64,000 bases of DNA. It comes from Pseudoalteromonas sp. 3D05 (lineage in GTDB: Bacteria > Pseudomonadota > Gammaproteobacteria > Enterobacterales > Alteromonadaceae). The notes under the pieces are model-generated. The model was not told where the DNA came from, searched no databases, and saw only the letters and a list, made by a program, of their open reading frames with translations. The DNA lies in contig NZ_PDUS01000017.1 of assembly GCF_002723455.1 (NCBI RefSeq), positions 31,397 through 95,396 of the forward strand, written 5' to 3'. Both the position numbers and the translations under genes were made by a program. Below are positions 54,131-63,970 of this stretch, in pieces (position 1 is the stretch's first letter; each line of letters opens with the position of its first letter).

Positions 54131-56761
54131 TTAATGGCTGTAGCGAACACCGAAATAAAACCGTCGGCCATTCTGATAAACCCCTGTGGGTGCATAGTGG
54201 TTACGTTCGTAAATATGTGTAATTTCATCAGTAAGATTAATAGCTTCAAATACCAAATCTAGATGGTTACTAACTTTAAAAGTCAAGTTGCCATCAAGTT
54301 GACCAAAATCATCCATTATTGCTTCACCGACACCTGTAGCAAAGTGGGTTCGATAATTATAAGCTAAGCGTGCACTGAGCCATTCATTGTCATAGTAACT
54401 TGTTAAATTAACCGTGTGCTTTGAGGTTCCAGGTACATAATTTTTGCGACCCGTTGAGCTATCGGTGCGATTACCATCGACGAAAGTGTAATTAGCAATC
54501 AGACCAATGCCATAAAATAGTTCTTGTTGATAGCCTAATTCAACACCGCGTATTGTGCCACCATTACCATTTATAGGGCGGTCTATGGTCATGTTTATGC
54601 CTTCATGTTGTTCAATGGTTCGCTTAAATTCAACAAACGATTCAACGTCTTTGTTAAACAATGCCATCGAAAGTAGGGCGGCATCATCAAAGTACCACTC
54701 TAGACTAAAATCGAATTGGCTGGCACGGTAGGGATCTAAATCTGGATTACCACCTTGGCCTTGCGCCTGAGTGACATTGTAGTTTGTTGAAGGCATTAAG
54801 TGGTTGTATTGTGGGCGCGACATAACCCGAGCAGCACTAATCCGTGTTATAAGGTTTTCAGTCAGATCGATACTGACATTGACGCTGGGAAGTATATCAA
54901 CATAGCTTTTTTTATGCTGTTGCCATACAAAGTTTTGTTGCAGTGAAATTGCTGACCCAATCCGTTTGTACGCGCTGGCATTTTGCTGAGTGTTTACCAG
55001 CCTTAGCCCGAGGTTCGCGCGGTAATCTTGCCCTTCTAGCATTAATTTAACATAACCTGCTAAAGTGCGTTCCTGAATATCAAATCGACTTGCTTTTTCT
55101 TCTTGTTGGGTAAAATCTATATTTTTAAAATCATTCGATAATTTATTAATGTCTGCATAGCTATATTCTTTTAGTGTTTGTGCATTACCAATGTCAGCTA
55201 AAAACCCTGTAGGCAACTGACTCGGGTAATCTGCCAAGGTCCAATCTAGTTGTTGTGCTAAGCCATCAAAGGCGCCATTAAAAGAACGGTAGCGAATAAA
55301 ATCACGTTGGTGATCGCGGTATTTTGCGCCCAGTTTAAAAGCGCTAATAATTGAATGATCAACCACTCGCTCAAAATCGCCTTGTAGGTATAACTCTTGA
55401 TCATTTGAGTCTTGGCTATCATTACGGGCTTCAGTTAATTGCCACGCCTGCGCATCAAGTGGTGATACATCGTAGTTTGCGATAATATTTTTGTTCTGAC
55501 GTGTATCAACAGTAAACGCCGTATTAGTTGAAAACTGAGAGGTGTAATCTTGTTTAGAGCCCCCTCCGCCTTTGGTGAAGCCTACTTGATACTGGTTTTG
55601 CCACAAATTAGCTTGCTGAGTTACTAATAAGTGCAGGTTGCTGGTATCAATTTGTGACTCACGCCAAATTGCTTCCATGGCAGTACTAAAAGGTAGATTT
55701 TGGGCATTATTTTCGGGAACTTTTGAATATTCAGCGTATGCAAGCGTACCATCTATGATCACTGGATCATTTATGTGGCCGCCTCTTGCAAATACGGTGC
55801 TTGGTTGCCATAAAAAATTTTGATTACTATTATCTGCGCTAAGTACTGAATACAAAGTGTTGAGCTGGATGTTCCAATCAAGGTTTGGTTGGTATTCGAT
55901 GCTTGCTGTTGCGCTAGTTAATATTCGCTGTTGTTGAAAAATAGCGGAGCCACCACCACCTGCGGTCCAAATATTTTTTACATCTGCATTTTCATTTGTT
56001 GTCGGCGTCAGCTGGTTTTGCGAATTTTTATTATAGTTTCGTTCGTGCCAGCCCCACGATTCAAGACCATCACGGCGTAAAGAGCGATGATTGCGAGTAA
56101 ATGTGAGGTGTATGCCGAGATCTTTATCTGGGTTTTTCCAGCTATAAAAAGTATTTAGTAAAGGATCAAACTCACCAGACAAGTCGTTGTATTGCATTTG
56201 TACATTAACTACAAATGGATTACGCTGTATGTGCAAAGGACGCTGGGTTTTAATATTAACTGTTCCACCTAATGACCCTTCATTGTGGTCCGCTTGCGGC
56301 GTTTTATACACTTCTAAAGATGTAACGAGTTCTGCAGGTAATAATGTGTAATTGAACCCTCTATTTGGCTGTGTAGAGATCCACCAATCAGCCGAGGCTA
56401 TAGACTGACCATTTAAGAATGTACGATTTTGTTCTGGTGTAGTGCCTCTGACACCAACACGCTCACCTTCCCCTTGTGCTCTTGAAAGTGAAATACCAGT
56501 CACCCTTTGGAGTGCTTCTGCTACATTTTTATCAGGAAATTTCCCGATGTCTTGTGCGCTAATAGTATCTATAATAGATTGACTGTCGCGCTTATCTAAA
56601 AGAGACTTGACAGCGCTGTCATGATAACCCCTGATTTGAATGGTTTCTAAATGGCTTGGGTTTGTTTTTGAGTCTGTTTTAGCCATCCCGTGGGCCGTGA
56701 AAAAGACACTGAGAATAAATGTTATGTTAACAAAATTTATGGTTTTTATTGTCATATTCAA
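54131..56761 (-). CDS. TonB-dependent receptor near the CadC-like regulator
   Basis: An 876-residue receptor with signal peptide MNMTIKTINFVNITFILSVFFTAHGMA; an ATG six bases downstream is an alternative start. The plug begins LETIQIRGYHDSAVKSLLDKRDSQSIIDTISAQDIGKFPDKNVAEALQRVTGISLSRAQGEGERVGVRG. It then has SADWWISTQPNRGFNYTLLPAELVTSLEVYKTPQADHNEGSLGGTVNIKTQRPL. It is a paralogue of the receptor at 60658-63219. The next gene on its strand, 93 bp downstream, is the S9 peptidase, and the CadC-like gene is divergent at 152 bp. Peptide uptake is a reasonable guess. Confidence 0.93.
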   Translation of the reverse strand: MNMTIKTINFVNITFILSVFFTAHGMAKTDSKTNPSHLETIQIRGYHDSAVKSLLDKRDSQSIIDTISAQDIGKFPDKNVAEALQRVTGISLSRAQGEGERVGVRGTTPEQNRTFLNGQSIASADWWISTQPNRGFNYTLLPAELVTSLEVYKTPQADHNEGSLGGTVNIKTQRPLHIQRNPFVVNVQMQYNDLSGEFDPLLNTFYSWKNPDKDLGIHLTFTRNHRSLRRDGLESWGWHERNYNKNSQNQLTPTTNENADVKNIWTAGGGGSAIFQQQRILTSATASIEYQPNLDWNIQLNTLYSVLSADNSNQNFLWQPSTVFARGGHINDPVIIDGTLAYAEYSKVPENNAQNLPFSTAMEAIWRESQIDTSNLHLLVTQQANLWQNQYQVGFTKGGGGSKQDYTSQFSTNTAFTVDTRQNKNIIANYDVSPLDAQAWQLTEARNDSQDSNDQELYLQGDFERVVDHSIISAFKLGAKYRDHQRDFIRYRSFNGAFDGLAQQLDWTLADYPSQLPTGFLADIGNAQTLKEYSYADINKLSNDFKNIDFTQQEEKASRFDIQERTLAGYVKLMLEGQDYRANLGLRLVNTQQNASAYKRIGSAISLQQNFVWQQHKKSYVDILPSVNVSIDLTENLITRISAARVMSRPQYNHLMPSTNYNVTQAQGQGGNPDLDPYRASQFDFSLEWYFDDAALLSMALFNKDVESFVEFKRTIEQHEGINMTIDRPINGNGGTIRGVELGYQQELFYGIGLIANYTFVDGNRTDSSTGRKNYVPGTSKHTVNLTSYYDNEWLSARLAYNYRTHFATGVGEAIMDDFGQLDGNLTFKVSNHLDLVFEAINLTDEITHIYERNHYAPTGVYQNGRRFYFGVRYSH

Positions 56762-56913
56762 CCCAACTAAAACAACATGAGAAAATACTAATTATGAGAA
56801 GTAGCTTTAAAATAAGTACATCACACTTTGCTATGCTATTGTGTACCGTATTTACCTATAATACGCTTTATCCGCTTATTTAACCATAGATTAACCTGTG
56901 TAAAAACCAAACA

Positions 56914-59049
56914 ATGTCAAAAGCAGAGCCAAAACAATTATTACTCAATGATGTACTTATTGATTTTGCTTCCTTAAAGATAAAGGTGGCGGGAAAATGG
57001 TGTGCTATTGAGGCTAAACAGTTGCAGTTACTGCGGTTGTTGATTGCACAAAAAGGGCAAGCAGTTACGCGGGATAAAATAATGGACGCTGTTTGGCCTG
57101 ATGTTGTTGTCAGTGATAACTCAGTCAGTCAATTAGTAACTCAATTGCGAAAAAGTTTATCTGATGACAAAAATACCGCGTACTTTATCCGCACAATTCC
57201 ACGGGTTGGTTATCAGCTTATTGCACAGGTGAATGATGCGCCAACGATTTTAGAAAAGGTTGTGCCAGCGAGTCCACGTACTTCTGCGTTGTTTATTGTT
57301 GCCGGGCTTGTATTGGGTGCGTTGTTTACTTTATTAAGCCAATATTTATTAGCTCCTGAGCAGGCGAGGTTAGATTATCAATATCAATCACGATTAACAT
57401 CTGCTCCTGGCGCTGAGGTGTTTTTGCGCTATTCACCCAATGGTCGATATTTGGCATTTAGTCAATCAAACGATCAACAAAGTCAGTTTGATTTGGCTGT
57501 ATATGATAATCAAAGTAAAACAGTTCATAGCATCAAAAACTCAGGTTATTCAGAGGAAGCACCTGTTTGGTCACCTGATGGAAAGTGGTTAGCTTACTTT
57601 AGATATGACCCAATTAGCTGTGATATTCGTGTTATGTCAGTTGCAAATGCTATTGAGACTTGGCGGCTAAGCCCTGAGTTTAGGCTTACTCGGTGCCAGC
57701 AGCGTCATGGCCCAACCAAATTGCACTGGGTTGATGAGCGCACCATTTACACAACACATTGGCAAGATGAGCAAGCGCGTTTAATTAAGTACACATTATC
57801 ACTTACTCCCAGCCCTAAGTTAGAAGCTCAACAAGTGGTAGGGGACTTTAAGCCATTAGCATTTGATATTAGTGTTGATAACACGCTGCTTATACTAGAG
57901 AAAAGTGCTGGCTGGTATACCCTTAGTGAAGTGGATTTAAATACAAAGCTTGAACGAAGAGTAATAAAGCGAAGTCGCCACTCGCATGCGCCATTACTAT
58001 TAGACAGTGAACGCGGTTATTATTGGCTTGGTGATGATGCGTTAAGGCGCTATGGATATAATGGCAATAAGCAGACTGTTCATGAACCGTTAGGATTTAT
58101 TGCCGATATTGCTATAAACCCGCAAACTGGAGATATTGCACATGCTGAAGGGCATGCTCGCATCAATTTGTATCAAATCGAATTAGATTTAAATACAGAA
58201 CAATTACTTAAAAGTGCTCAGCAGTTATCATCTTCATCACGCATGGATATGTTGCCTGCGGTGTCGTTAGATGGTCAACAAAGTGCATTTATTTCATTGC
58301 AAAAACGGGGGATTACAGGGTTCACTCACAGTGAAGTGTGGTTAAAACATAAACAACGTAAAAGTGCTAATTTAATTGCAACTTTGCCCAGCGATATAAC
58401 GCCTAAGTATTTATTATTCTCGCCAAATGGTGACAATATCTTACTTGCTGATCAGCTCCATAATATCTATTTGATTAATACATTTTCTCGGCGTTTAGTA
58501 CCTATTATTTCTGGTTTTGAACAACTAAATGGTGTTCATTGGGCACAAGATAGTCATAGTATTTATTACCAAGCAAAAAACCCGCAAGGGCAATGGCAAG
58601 ATTGGCGTTATGACATTCAATTAACAAGTAATACCCTAGTAAAAGACAACGCGCCACTGGAAACGCTTGATGATAACCATTTACTTTGGCAACTTAATGC
58701 TTCATACATTGAATACGAGAAGCATGTCTCAAGCTTTTTAGCCGCAGCACTTGAACAACAGCTGCCATTGTCGCAACTATTGCCTTCTTTATCGCTTTTT
58801 AAGCCCGCGGTGTTTAATGGAGGGGTTTATTATGTGCTTAGACAAGGGCATCAGCTGCGTTTATATTGCTATTTGACGACACAAAAACGAAATGTGTTCA
58901 TCAAAGAGCTAGGTGTATACGGCTATGACTTGGATATTAATTTAAACATAAGTAGTTCCGCTGATGGAACGCATGTGGTGTTTAGCCAAGTGGATGGTAT
59001 TGAAACCGATATTTTGTTACACAAAGCAACTAAGGCTGAGACGCAATAA
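56914..59049 (+). CDS. CadC-like membrane-bound regulator with TolB-like propeller
   Basis: A 711-residue one-component regulator. The N-terminal winged helix of the OmpR/PhoB type (about 8-105) contains DFASLKIKVAGKWCAIEAKQLQLLRLLIAQKGQAVTRDKIMDAVWPDVVVSDNSVSQLVTQLRKSLSDD and ends TIPRVGYQLIA. A membrane helix (SALFIVAGLVLGALFTLLSQYLLA, about 127-150) places the rest outside. That region has TolB/WD40-type strands such as FLRYSPNGRYLAFSQS and APVWSPDGKWLAYFRY. It likely senses a periplasmic signal and controls the divergent receptor gene. No good ribosome site is seen at the ATG. The last 20 bp overlap the convergent gene. Confidence 0.9.
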   Translation: MSKAEPKQLLLNDVLIDFASLKIKVAGKWCAIEAKQLQLLRLLIAQKGQAVTRDKIMDAVWPDVVVSDNSVSQLVTQLRKSLSDDKNTAYFIRTIPRVGYQLIAQVNDAPTILEKVVPASPRTSALFIVAGLVLGALFTLLSQYLLAPEQARLDYQYQSRLTSAPGAEVFLRYSPNGRYLAFSQSNDQQSQFDLAVYDNQSKTVHSIKNSGYSEEAPVWSPDGKWLAYFRYDPISCDIRVMSVANAIETWRLSPEFRLTRCQQRHGPTKLHWVDERTIYTTHWQDEQARLIKYTLSLTPSPKLEAQQVVGDFKPLAFDISVDNTLLILEKSAGWYTLSEVDLNTKLERRVIKRSRHSHAPLLLDSERGYYWLGDDALRRYGYNGNKQTVHEPLGFIADIAINPQTGDIAHAEGHARINLYQIELDLNTEQLLKSAQQLSSSSRMDMLPAVSLDGQQSAFISLQKRGITGFTHSEVWLKHKQRKSANLIATLPSDITPKYLLFSPNGDNILLADQLHNIYLINTFSRRLVPIISGFEQLNGVHWAQDSHSIYYQAKNPQGQWQDWRYDIQLTSNTLVKDNAPLETLDDNHLLWQLNASYIEYEKHVSSFLAAALEQQLPLSQLLPSLSLFKPAVFNGGVYYVLRQGHQLRLYCYLTTQKRNVFIKELGVYGYDLDINLNISSSADGTHVVFSQVDGIETDILLHKATKAETQ

Positions 59050-60439
59050 AGGCGTCAATATTGCCAGTAAACCAGTTTCTACTTTTTGCTTCTTTTAATG
59101 CTTGCAGAGCGATTCTTTTAGCGGCTTCTGGGTCTCTTTTCGCTATGATTTTGGCTTGTATTAATAGCAGAGGGGGGTGCGTGGGATCATCAGCTAAAGC
59201 TGAGTTCAAAGCTCTTTTTACAGCACTTACATCAGCATCTTCAAATGAGTAAAGCAATTTCGTCAGCTCTCTCTTAGCACTAAATAGCCCTTGCTTTGCA
59301 GCGGCAGTTAGCCACTTTAATGCTTTATTCGGCGCATAATCGAGGTACTTTTTATCTAATAGCTCTCGGCCTAATCGATATTGAGCTTGGGCTAAGCCAT
59401 TCTGTGCAGCAAGTAATACCCAGTTGAGGCCTTTTTCTCTTTCTACTTTACCGTACTCCCCACGTAATAAATTAGCACCAATTCGGTACTGTGAATTGGC
59501 ATAGCCATTCGTTGCGGATTTCAACAGTAATTCGTCACTGGCATTACTGTGTTGCCAATGGTACTTCAACAAACGCGTTGCATTATATTCATCCGAGCTT
59601 AGCCAATTTGCAATATAATATTGCACAATGGCATTACCTTGTTCTGCCTCATCAATTAAATCCGTAATTTTTTCATTGTATTGTCGTTGCTGGCTTTTAA
59701 AGCTTTGCGCGTATTGTTTACCTTTAAACGTTGTGAAGTGGAAAATTAACGACCTGTTGTAGTATGGTAAGTGTTCCTTACTGGCTTGATAATGCCAACG
59801 TTTGACAGCATTAATAATTGCTTTATCGAAGGTTTTTTCAGGGTTAGAGTCAATAATAGTAATGTCGGTAACCGCGCCACTTTCATCTATGTCAAATTCA
59901 AGCCAAACCCAGCCCTCGATACCATTTTTATAGGCATGCTCTGGGTAGCTAGGTTCAACCATGTAATCACGCACAATTGAGGAGTTAAAAGTTTCTGTAC
60001 TATTGAGTTCTGGCCTAAGTTGTTCGTTGTACCACGCAAAACTTAGCTGTTTTAGCAATGCATTATAGGCATCATTAAGTGGTTGTTGATTAGGTGTTTG
60101 ATTGGCGATCAGCATGGCTGTATCACGGGCATCAACTAAGCCAAAATCGGCAGCTAAGCTAAACCATGCATAGGCTTGCGCTGTATTTTTTTTAACGCCT
60201 TGGCCGTGTAAATACATTACTGCAATATTATAAATAGCATCGGGGTTGCCAAGTTGCGCAAGTTGTAAAAATTCTTGTTTTGCTTTTGAAAATTTGCCTT
60301 GGTGGTAATCAAGCGTTGCACTAAGAAGGTCTGCTTTAGCGTTAAACCCAAACAGCAGCCCACACACAAAAATACACACTTTTAAAAATAAAAAGCATGG
60401 TGTAGGTTTGGCTGAGTAGTTATATATTTTTGCTGACAC
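59030..60439 (-). CDS. Sel1-repeat protein with embedded TonB C-terminal domain
   Basis: A 469-residue exported protein. The start is GTG at 60439, with no strong ribosome site. The signal peptide is MSAKIYNYSAKPTPCFLFLK, then VCIFVCGLLFGFNAKA. Sel1-type repeats (about 40-110: GNPDAIYNIAVMYLHGQGVKKNTAQAYAWFSLAAD) are followed by a TonB C-terminal-like domain (about 160-235). That domain reads VEPSYPEHAYKNGIEGWVWLEFDIDESGAVTDITIIDSNPEKTFDKAIINAVKRWHYQ. More Sel1 repeats follow (about 260-440). True TonB has an N-terminal membrane anchor and a Pro-rich linker, both absent here, so this is probably not an energy-transducing TonB. It lies between two TonB receptor genes. Confidence 0.88.
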   Translation of the reverse strand: MSAKIYNYSAKPTPCFLFLKVCIFVCGLLFGFNAKADLLSATLDYHQGKFSKAKQEFLQLAQLGNPDAIYNIAVMYLHGQGVKKNTAQAYAWFSLAADFGLVDARDTAMLIANQTPNQQPLNDAYNALLKQLSFAWYNEQLRPELNSTETFNSSIVRDYMVEPSYPEHAYKNGIEGWVWLEFDIDESGAVTDITIIDSNPEKTFDKAIINAVKRWHYQASKEHLPYYNRSLIFHFTTFKGKQYAQSFKSQQRQYNEKITDLIDEAEQGNAIVQYYIANWLSSDEYNATRLLKYHWQHSNASDELLLKSATNGYANSQYRIGANLLRGEYGKVEREKGLNWVLLAAQNGLAQAQYRLGRELLDKKYLDYAPNKALKWLTAAAKQGLFSAKRELTKLLYSFEDADVSAVKRALNSALADDPTHPPLLLIQAKIIAKRDPEAAKRIALQALKEAKSRNWFTGNIDAFIASQP

Positions 60440-60544
60440 TTAATAAACTTGCGCTATTGCTAACATATACTTAGTGGTGTTTTTACTTACTGATTGTACT
60501 TGTTTTGTTTATTATTACTAGCGCGATTATGCGATGTGTTTAAT

Positions 60545-60578
60545 AAAAAAAGCAGGCAACCAAAAGGTTGCCTGCTTT
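60545..60578 (-). terminator. Terminator of the receptor gene at 60658
   Basis: A 13-bp perfect stem (AAAGCAGGCAACC with its complement) and loop AAAA. On the minus strand a T-run follows the stem, ending the receptor transcript. Confidence 0.9.
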
Positions 60579-60657
60579 AAACCCCTGGGCATAGGGGCGG
60601 CCATCCTTGGCGAGAGTCGATGACCTGTGTTAGCTAGGAATATCGACTAATTCGTTA

Positions 60658-63219
60658 TTAAAAATTGAAACGAATACCAGCAGAGAAGCGACGTCCATCA
60701 GCATAAACCCCAGTTAAGGCTTGCTTAACGCCTTTTTCTTGGTAGCTAAATGTATGTTCGTCAGTTAAGTTTGTCGCTTCAAATACAGCCGTAATGTTCT
60801 CTGTTACGTTGTAGTTAAATGTTGCATCAACTTGGCCATATGCATCTTGGTAACCAGGCCATGCTCGGCCAGTGTCATAGCCTGTGCGATAGTTGTATGA
60901 GATACGACCACCGAATGTTTCTGACTCGTAATAAGTACTGATATTGTACGTGTGATCTGAAATACCCGGAATTAATACGTCATTGCCTTGCGTATCTTTA
61001 GACTCACCATCTACAAACGTGTAGTTAGCAGCAACGCCAAAACCTTGTGTGATTTCGGTTTGAAAGCCAAGCTCTAAACCTTTCAATGTACCTGAAGGGC
61101 CGTTTACAGGGCGGCTAATTTCAATTTCAATACCATTAAACACTTCAGTTTGCGTGTTGTTGCCTAAAGTAGATTGTAAATCTTTATAGAATAATGCTGC
61201 TGAGAAGATACCTGCATCTGCGAAATACCACTCATAGCCAACATCAAATTGAGTGGCACGGTACGGGTCAATATTTGAGTTACCGCCAGTTCCAACACGC
61301 GTTTCAGTATTGTAAGTCGTGGCGTTCGTCATCGCGGCATAGTCTGGGCGTGTCATTACGCGTGCAGCACCAATACGAAGCAACATATCATCATTAAGAT
61401 CAATCGCTAAGTTTAAGCTTGGAAGAATATCAAAGTAGTCAGTTTCTTCCTCTTGCCATACTTTTGCATCCGCGGGGCCTACATACGCACCTGTGGTTTG
61501 TTTTGTCTCAACTAAACGAACACCAATATTACCGCGCATACCTTCAACATCTATATCTGCTTTTACGTAACCTGCAAAAATGTTTTCTTCAATTGCAAAG
61601 TTGCTATCAAATAATAAGTTGTATTGCCAATCAAGTGCATCACCATCTTTACGCACTTTAGACAAGTCGGTCATTGCGTAATTACTTAGAGTGCCACTGC
61701 TTCCGATCCCTGATAAAAAGTCACTGGGTGAAGCGTTTGAATAATCTTCTAAGCTCCAATTTAAATCAGTACGTGTTTGAGATTGTAAGCGAACGTTTTC
61801 ACGCTTGTGGTCGCGGTATTTTACACCAAACTTGATTTTGCTAAACACAGACACATCAATAGCGCGTTCAAAATCGGTTTGAGCATAATATTCTTTATCA
61901 AGCGCATCATTTGAGTCATAACGGAGGAAGCCTAAATCCCATTGTGTGCCATCTGCTGGACTTTTAGCATAGCTGGTTTCAATACTTTCAACATTAGCGG
62001 CATTAAAGCTGTGCTCGGCATTGCCTTCCCACCCAACACTTCGGTCAGTTTGTGTTCCGCCAGAGCCCTCTGTGACACCTAAATGATACGATGATTTCCA
62101 GATTTCACCTTCATGGATAAGCTTTAAATCATATGAATTAGTTTTTAATTCCGAGTTACGAACTTTCGTTTCATCAAGAATATTATTACCGTCAGGAGAG
62201 AGACCAAATGTACCAGCTTGCGCGAAATTGCCTACTTTATCATGTTGAACAACATCTAAAGACGTGTATTTTGAATTACCATAGCCTGGTAGCCATAGGA
62301 AGTTTTGATTCGCATTGTTAGCCTTCATTGTCGAATTAAGCGCATTGAAAGTCACATCAATATCATCAGTAGGGCGGTATTGTAATGTTAAGTTGAAACC
62401 TGTTCTTATACGTTCTTGAGTAAACATCGCTGAGCCACCGCCACCTGGCGTGTAAACATCATTAATTTGTGTGCCGTCTTCTAAGGTGATATCACGGTGC
62501 GTCCAGCTCCAAGCCTCGATACCATCACGACGCAGGTTACGTACTTGTTTAAATACAGAGACAAGTGCACCTACTGTTTCTTCATCATTTTTCCAGCTGT
62601 ATAAACCAGCAAGCTGTGGGTCTGTTTCACCAGACACTTCACTGTGCTGCATTAAAATTGAACCTGCCACTTTATTGGCTTCTAAATCTAGTGGCTTACG
62701 AGTTCTAACAATAACAGTACCACCGATTGAACCCTCATCAATATCAGCTTCAGGCGATTTATAAACTTCAAGACCCGATACAATTTCAGATGGCAGCATT
62801 GTGAAATTAAAGCCACGGCTTGCTGATGAATCTACCCACCAATCAGCAGAGCCAACAGCCTGACCATTGAGTAAGGTACGGTTTTGGTTTTCAGATGTAC
62901 CACGAATACTGATCCTTTCACCTTCGCCAAATGCGCGGCTCATTGAAACACCTGTGATACGTTGCAATGACTCAGCAACGTTTTGATCGGGGAACTTACC
63001 AATGTCTTCAGCGGTTACAGCATCCACGATTGTGTTTGCATAACGTTTAGTATTAAGTGATTTAACAACACTTCCACGAATACCACGTACTTGAATAACT
63101 TCAACTTCGTCCGTATTTTGTGCTTGTGCGCTGTGTGCTACCATCGGTAAGCTTAATGCTGATGTGATAAGTGATGCACTTATAGCCAGATGAAGTTTAT
63201 TCATTTTTATATTTGTCAT
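60658..63219 (-). CDS. TonB-dependent receptor, paralogue of the 54131 gene
   Basis: About 853 residues. I chose the ATG at 63219, with GGGGA about 8 nt upstream; a longer frame starts at 63243 and adds 8 residues. The signal peptide is MTNIKMNKLHLAISASLITS, then ALSLPMVAHSAQA. The plug has VEVIQVRGIRGSVVKSLNTKRYANTIVDAVTAEDIGKFPDQNVAESLQRITGVSMSR and ADWWVDSSASRGFNFTMLPSEIVSGLEVYKSPEADIDEGSIGG, and the last strand ends SAGIRFNF. It is clearly related to the receptor at 54131-56761, including the ADWW loop. The two may take up related ligands. It is followed by a strong terminator. Confidence 0.93.
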   Translation of the reverse strand: MTNIKMNKLHLAISASLITSALSLPMVAHSAQAQNTDEVEVIQVRGIRGSVVKSLNTKRYANTIVDAVTAEDIGKFPDQNVAESLQRITGVSMSRAFGEGERISIRGTSENQNRTLLNGQAVGSADWWVDSSASRGFNFTMLPSEIVSGLEVYKSPEADIDEGSIGGTVIVRTRKPLDLEANKVAGSILMQHSEVSGETDPQLAGLYSWKNDEETVGALVSVFKQVRNLRRDGIEAWSWTHRDITLEDGTQINDVYTPGGGGSAMFTQERIRTGFNLTLQYRPTDDIDVTFNALNSTMKANNANQNFLWLPGYGNSKYTSLDVVQHDKVGNFAQAGTFGLSPDGNNILDETKVRNSELKTNSYDLKLIHEGEIWKSSYHLGVTEGSGGTQTDRSVGWEGNAEHSFNAANVESIETSYAKSPADGTQWDLGFLRYDSNDALDKEYYAQTDFERAIDVSVFSKIKFGVKYRDHKRENVRLQSQTRTDLNWSLEDYSNASPSDFLSGIGSSGTLSNYAMTDLSKVRKDGDALDWQYNLLFDSNFAIEENIFAGYVKADIDVEGMRGNIGVRLVETKQTTGAYVGPADAKVWQEEETDYFDILPSLNLAIDLNDDMLLRIGAARVMTRPDYAAMTNATTYNTETRVGTGGNSNIDPYRATQFDVGYEWYFADAGIFSAALFYKDLQSTLGNNTQTEVFNGIEIEISRPVNGPSGTLKGLELGFQTEITQGFGVAANYTFVDGESKDTQGNDVLIPGISDHTYNISTYYESETFGGRISYNYRTGYDTGRAWPGYQDAYGQVDATFNYNVTENITAVFEATNLTDEHTFSYQEKGVKQALTGVYADGRRFSAGIRFNF

Positions 63220-63895
63220 TTTCGATTCCCCTTGAATCAACACTTCGTTTTTAATGTTTAACGGTATGGCTCAAAGGCCTGCTTACATTGCTTTATGACA
63301 CAGCCTTTATTAACCGATTCACTCCCCCAAAGCAGTAAGGTAAATGTATGGCAATAACAGTTACTAACTTGGGTTTGTTTTTCTATTAAACGCCTTTTGA
63401 TTAAACGAGTCTTGAAACTAAATGAATAGTTGTGAAAGTTACGAAAATGATAATGAATTAAACTGAAGTTTTATTTTAATTAATATAAAACAATGAGTTG
63501 AGTTTTAGTGTGTTTTAATTTATTTTAATAAATTAAGTTTACTTAAAGGATTTAGAGTTATATTTAGAAGTGTTTCACATCTAGTAATGTATTTTTTTAG
63601 CTAAATTAAAAAAGATATAGCATCAAAACGTATTTAGCTGAGCAATCTGTTACTCATTAAATAATTTAAAGTAATACTGCAGTTGTGGTGAGACAACCAC
63701 CTTAATGTGGGGCTTTCTATAGGTAATTTGATGTGTGCGGTTTGATAGATGGCTACTTACTAAGATACTAATTTTAGAGTAAGAGCACCTAAAGGATAAT
63801 GCGTATGGAAGCGTATTTTGCATGCTTAGTGGCAATTGAGCTTTGACGAATCAAGCGCTAAACTCCATACGAGTATAGGAAAGTTAAATAACCTG
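63220..63895. other. AT-rich intergenic region
   Basis: About 680 bp with no convincing gene; it should contain the promoter of the receptor gene in its left part. A 61-codon open frame at 63650-63835 on the minus strand lacks recognisable features. A GATAATGA stretch near 63450 is only weakly like a Fur site. Confidence 0.55.
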
Positions 63896-63899
63896 AACT

Positions 63900-63970
63900 C
63901 TGGATAATAAATCTATCTCCAGCGGCTACTTTCAGCGCTAACTGCGTTGAATTTACTTGCAATAGGCTAG
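63900..63970. mobile_element. MITE, left part only, interrupted
   Basis: AACCTGAACTCTGGATAATA and the next 50 bases match 6272-6342 with a few substitutions. The left flank is AAAT (63896-63899). The match stops at 63970, where unrelated sequence begins. Confidence 0.8.

Noticed and set aside
63440..63465. Possible Fur box near GATAATGAATTAA
   Set aside because: Only part of the repeat pattern is present and the adjacent receptor does not look like a siderophore receptor.
63650..63835. 61-codon minus-strand open frame
   Set aside because: No recognisable motif and no ribosome site; lies in AT-rich intergenic DNA next to mobile sequence.
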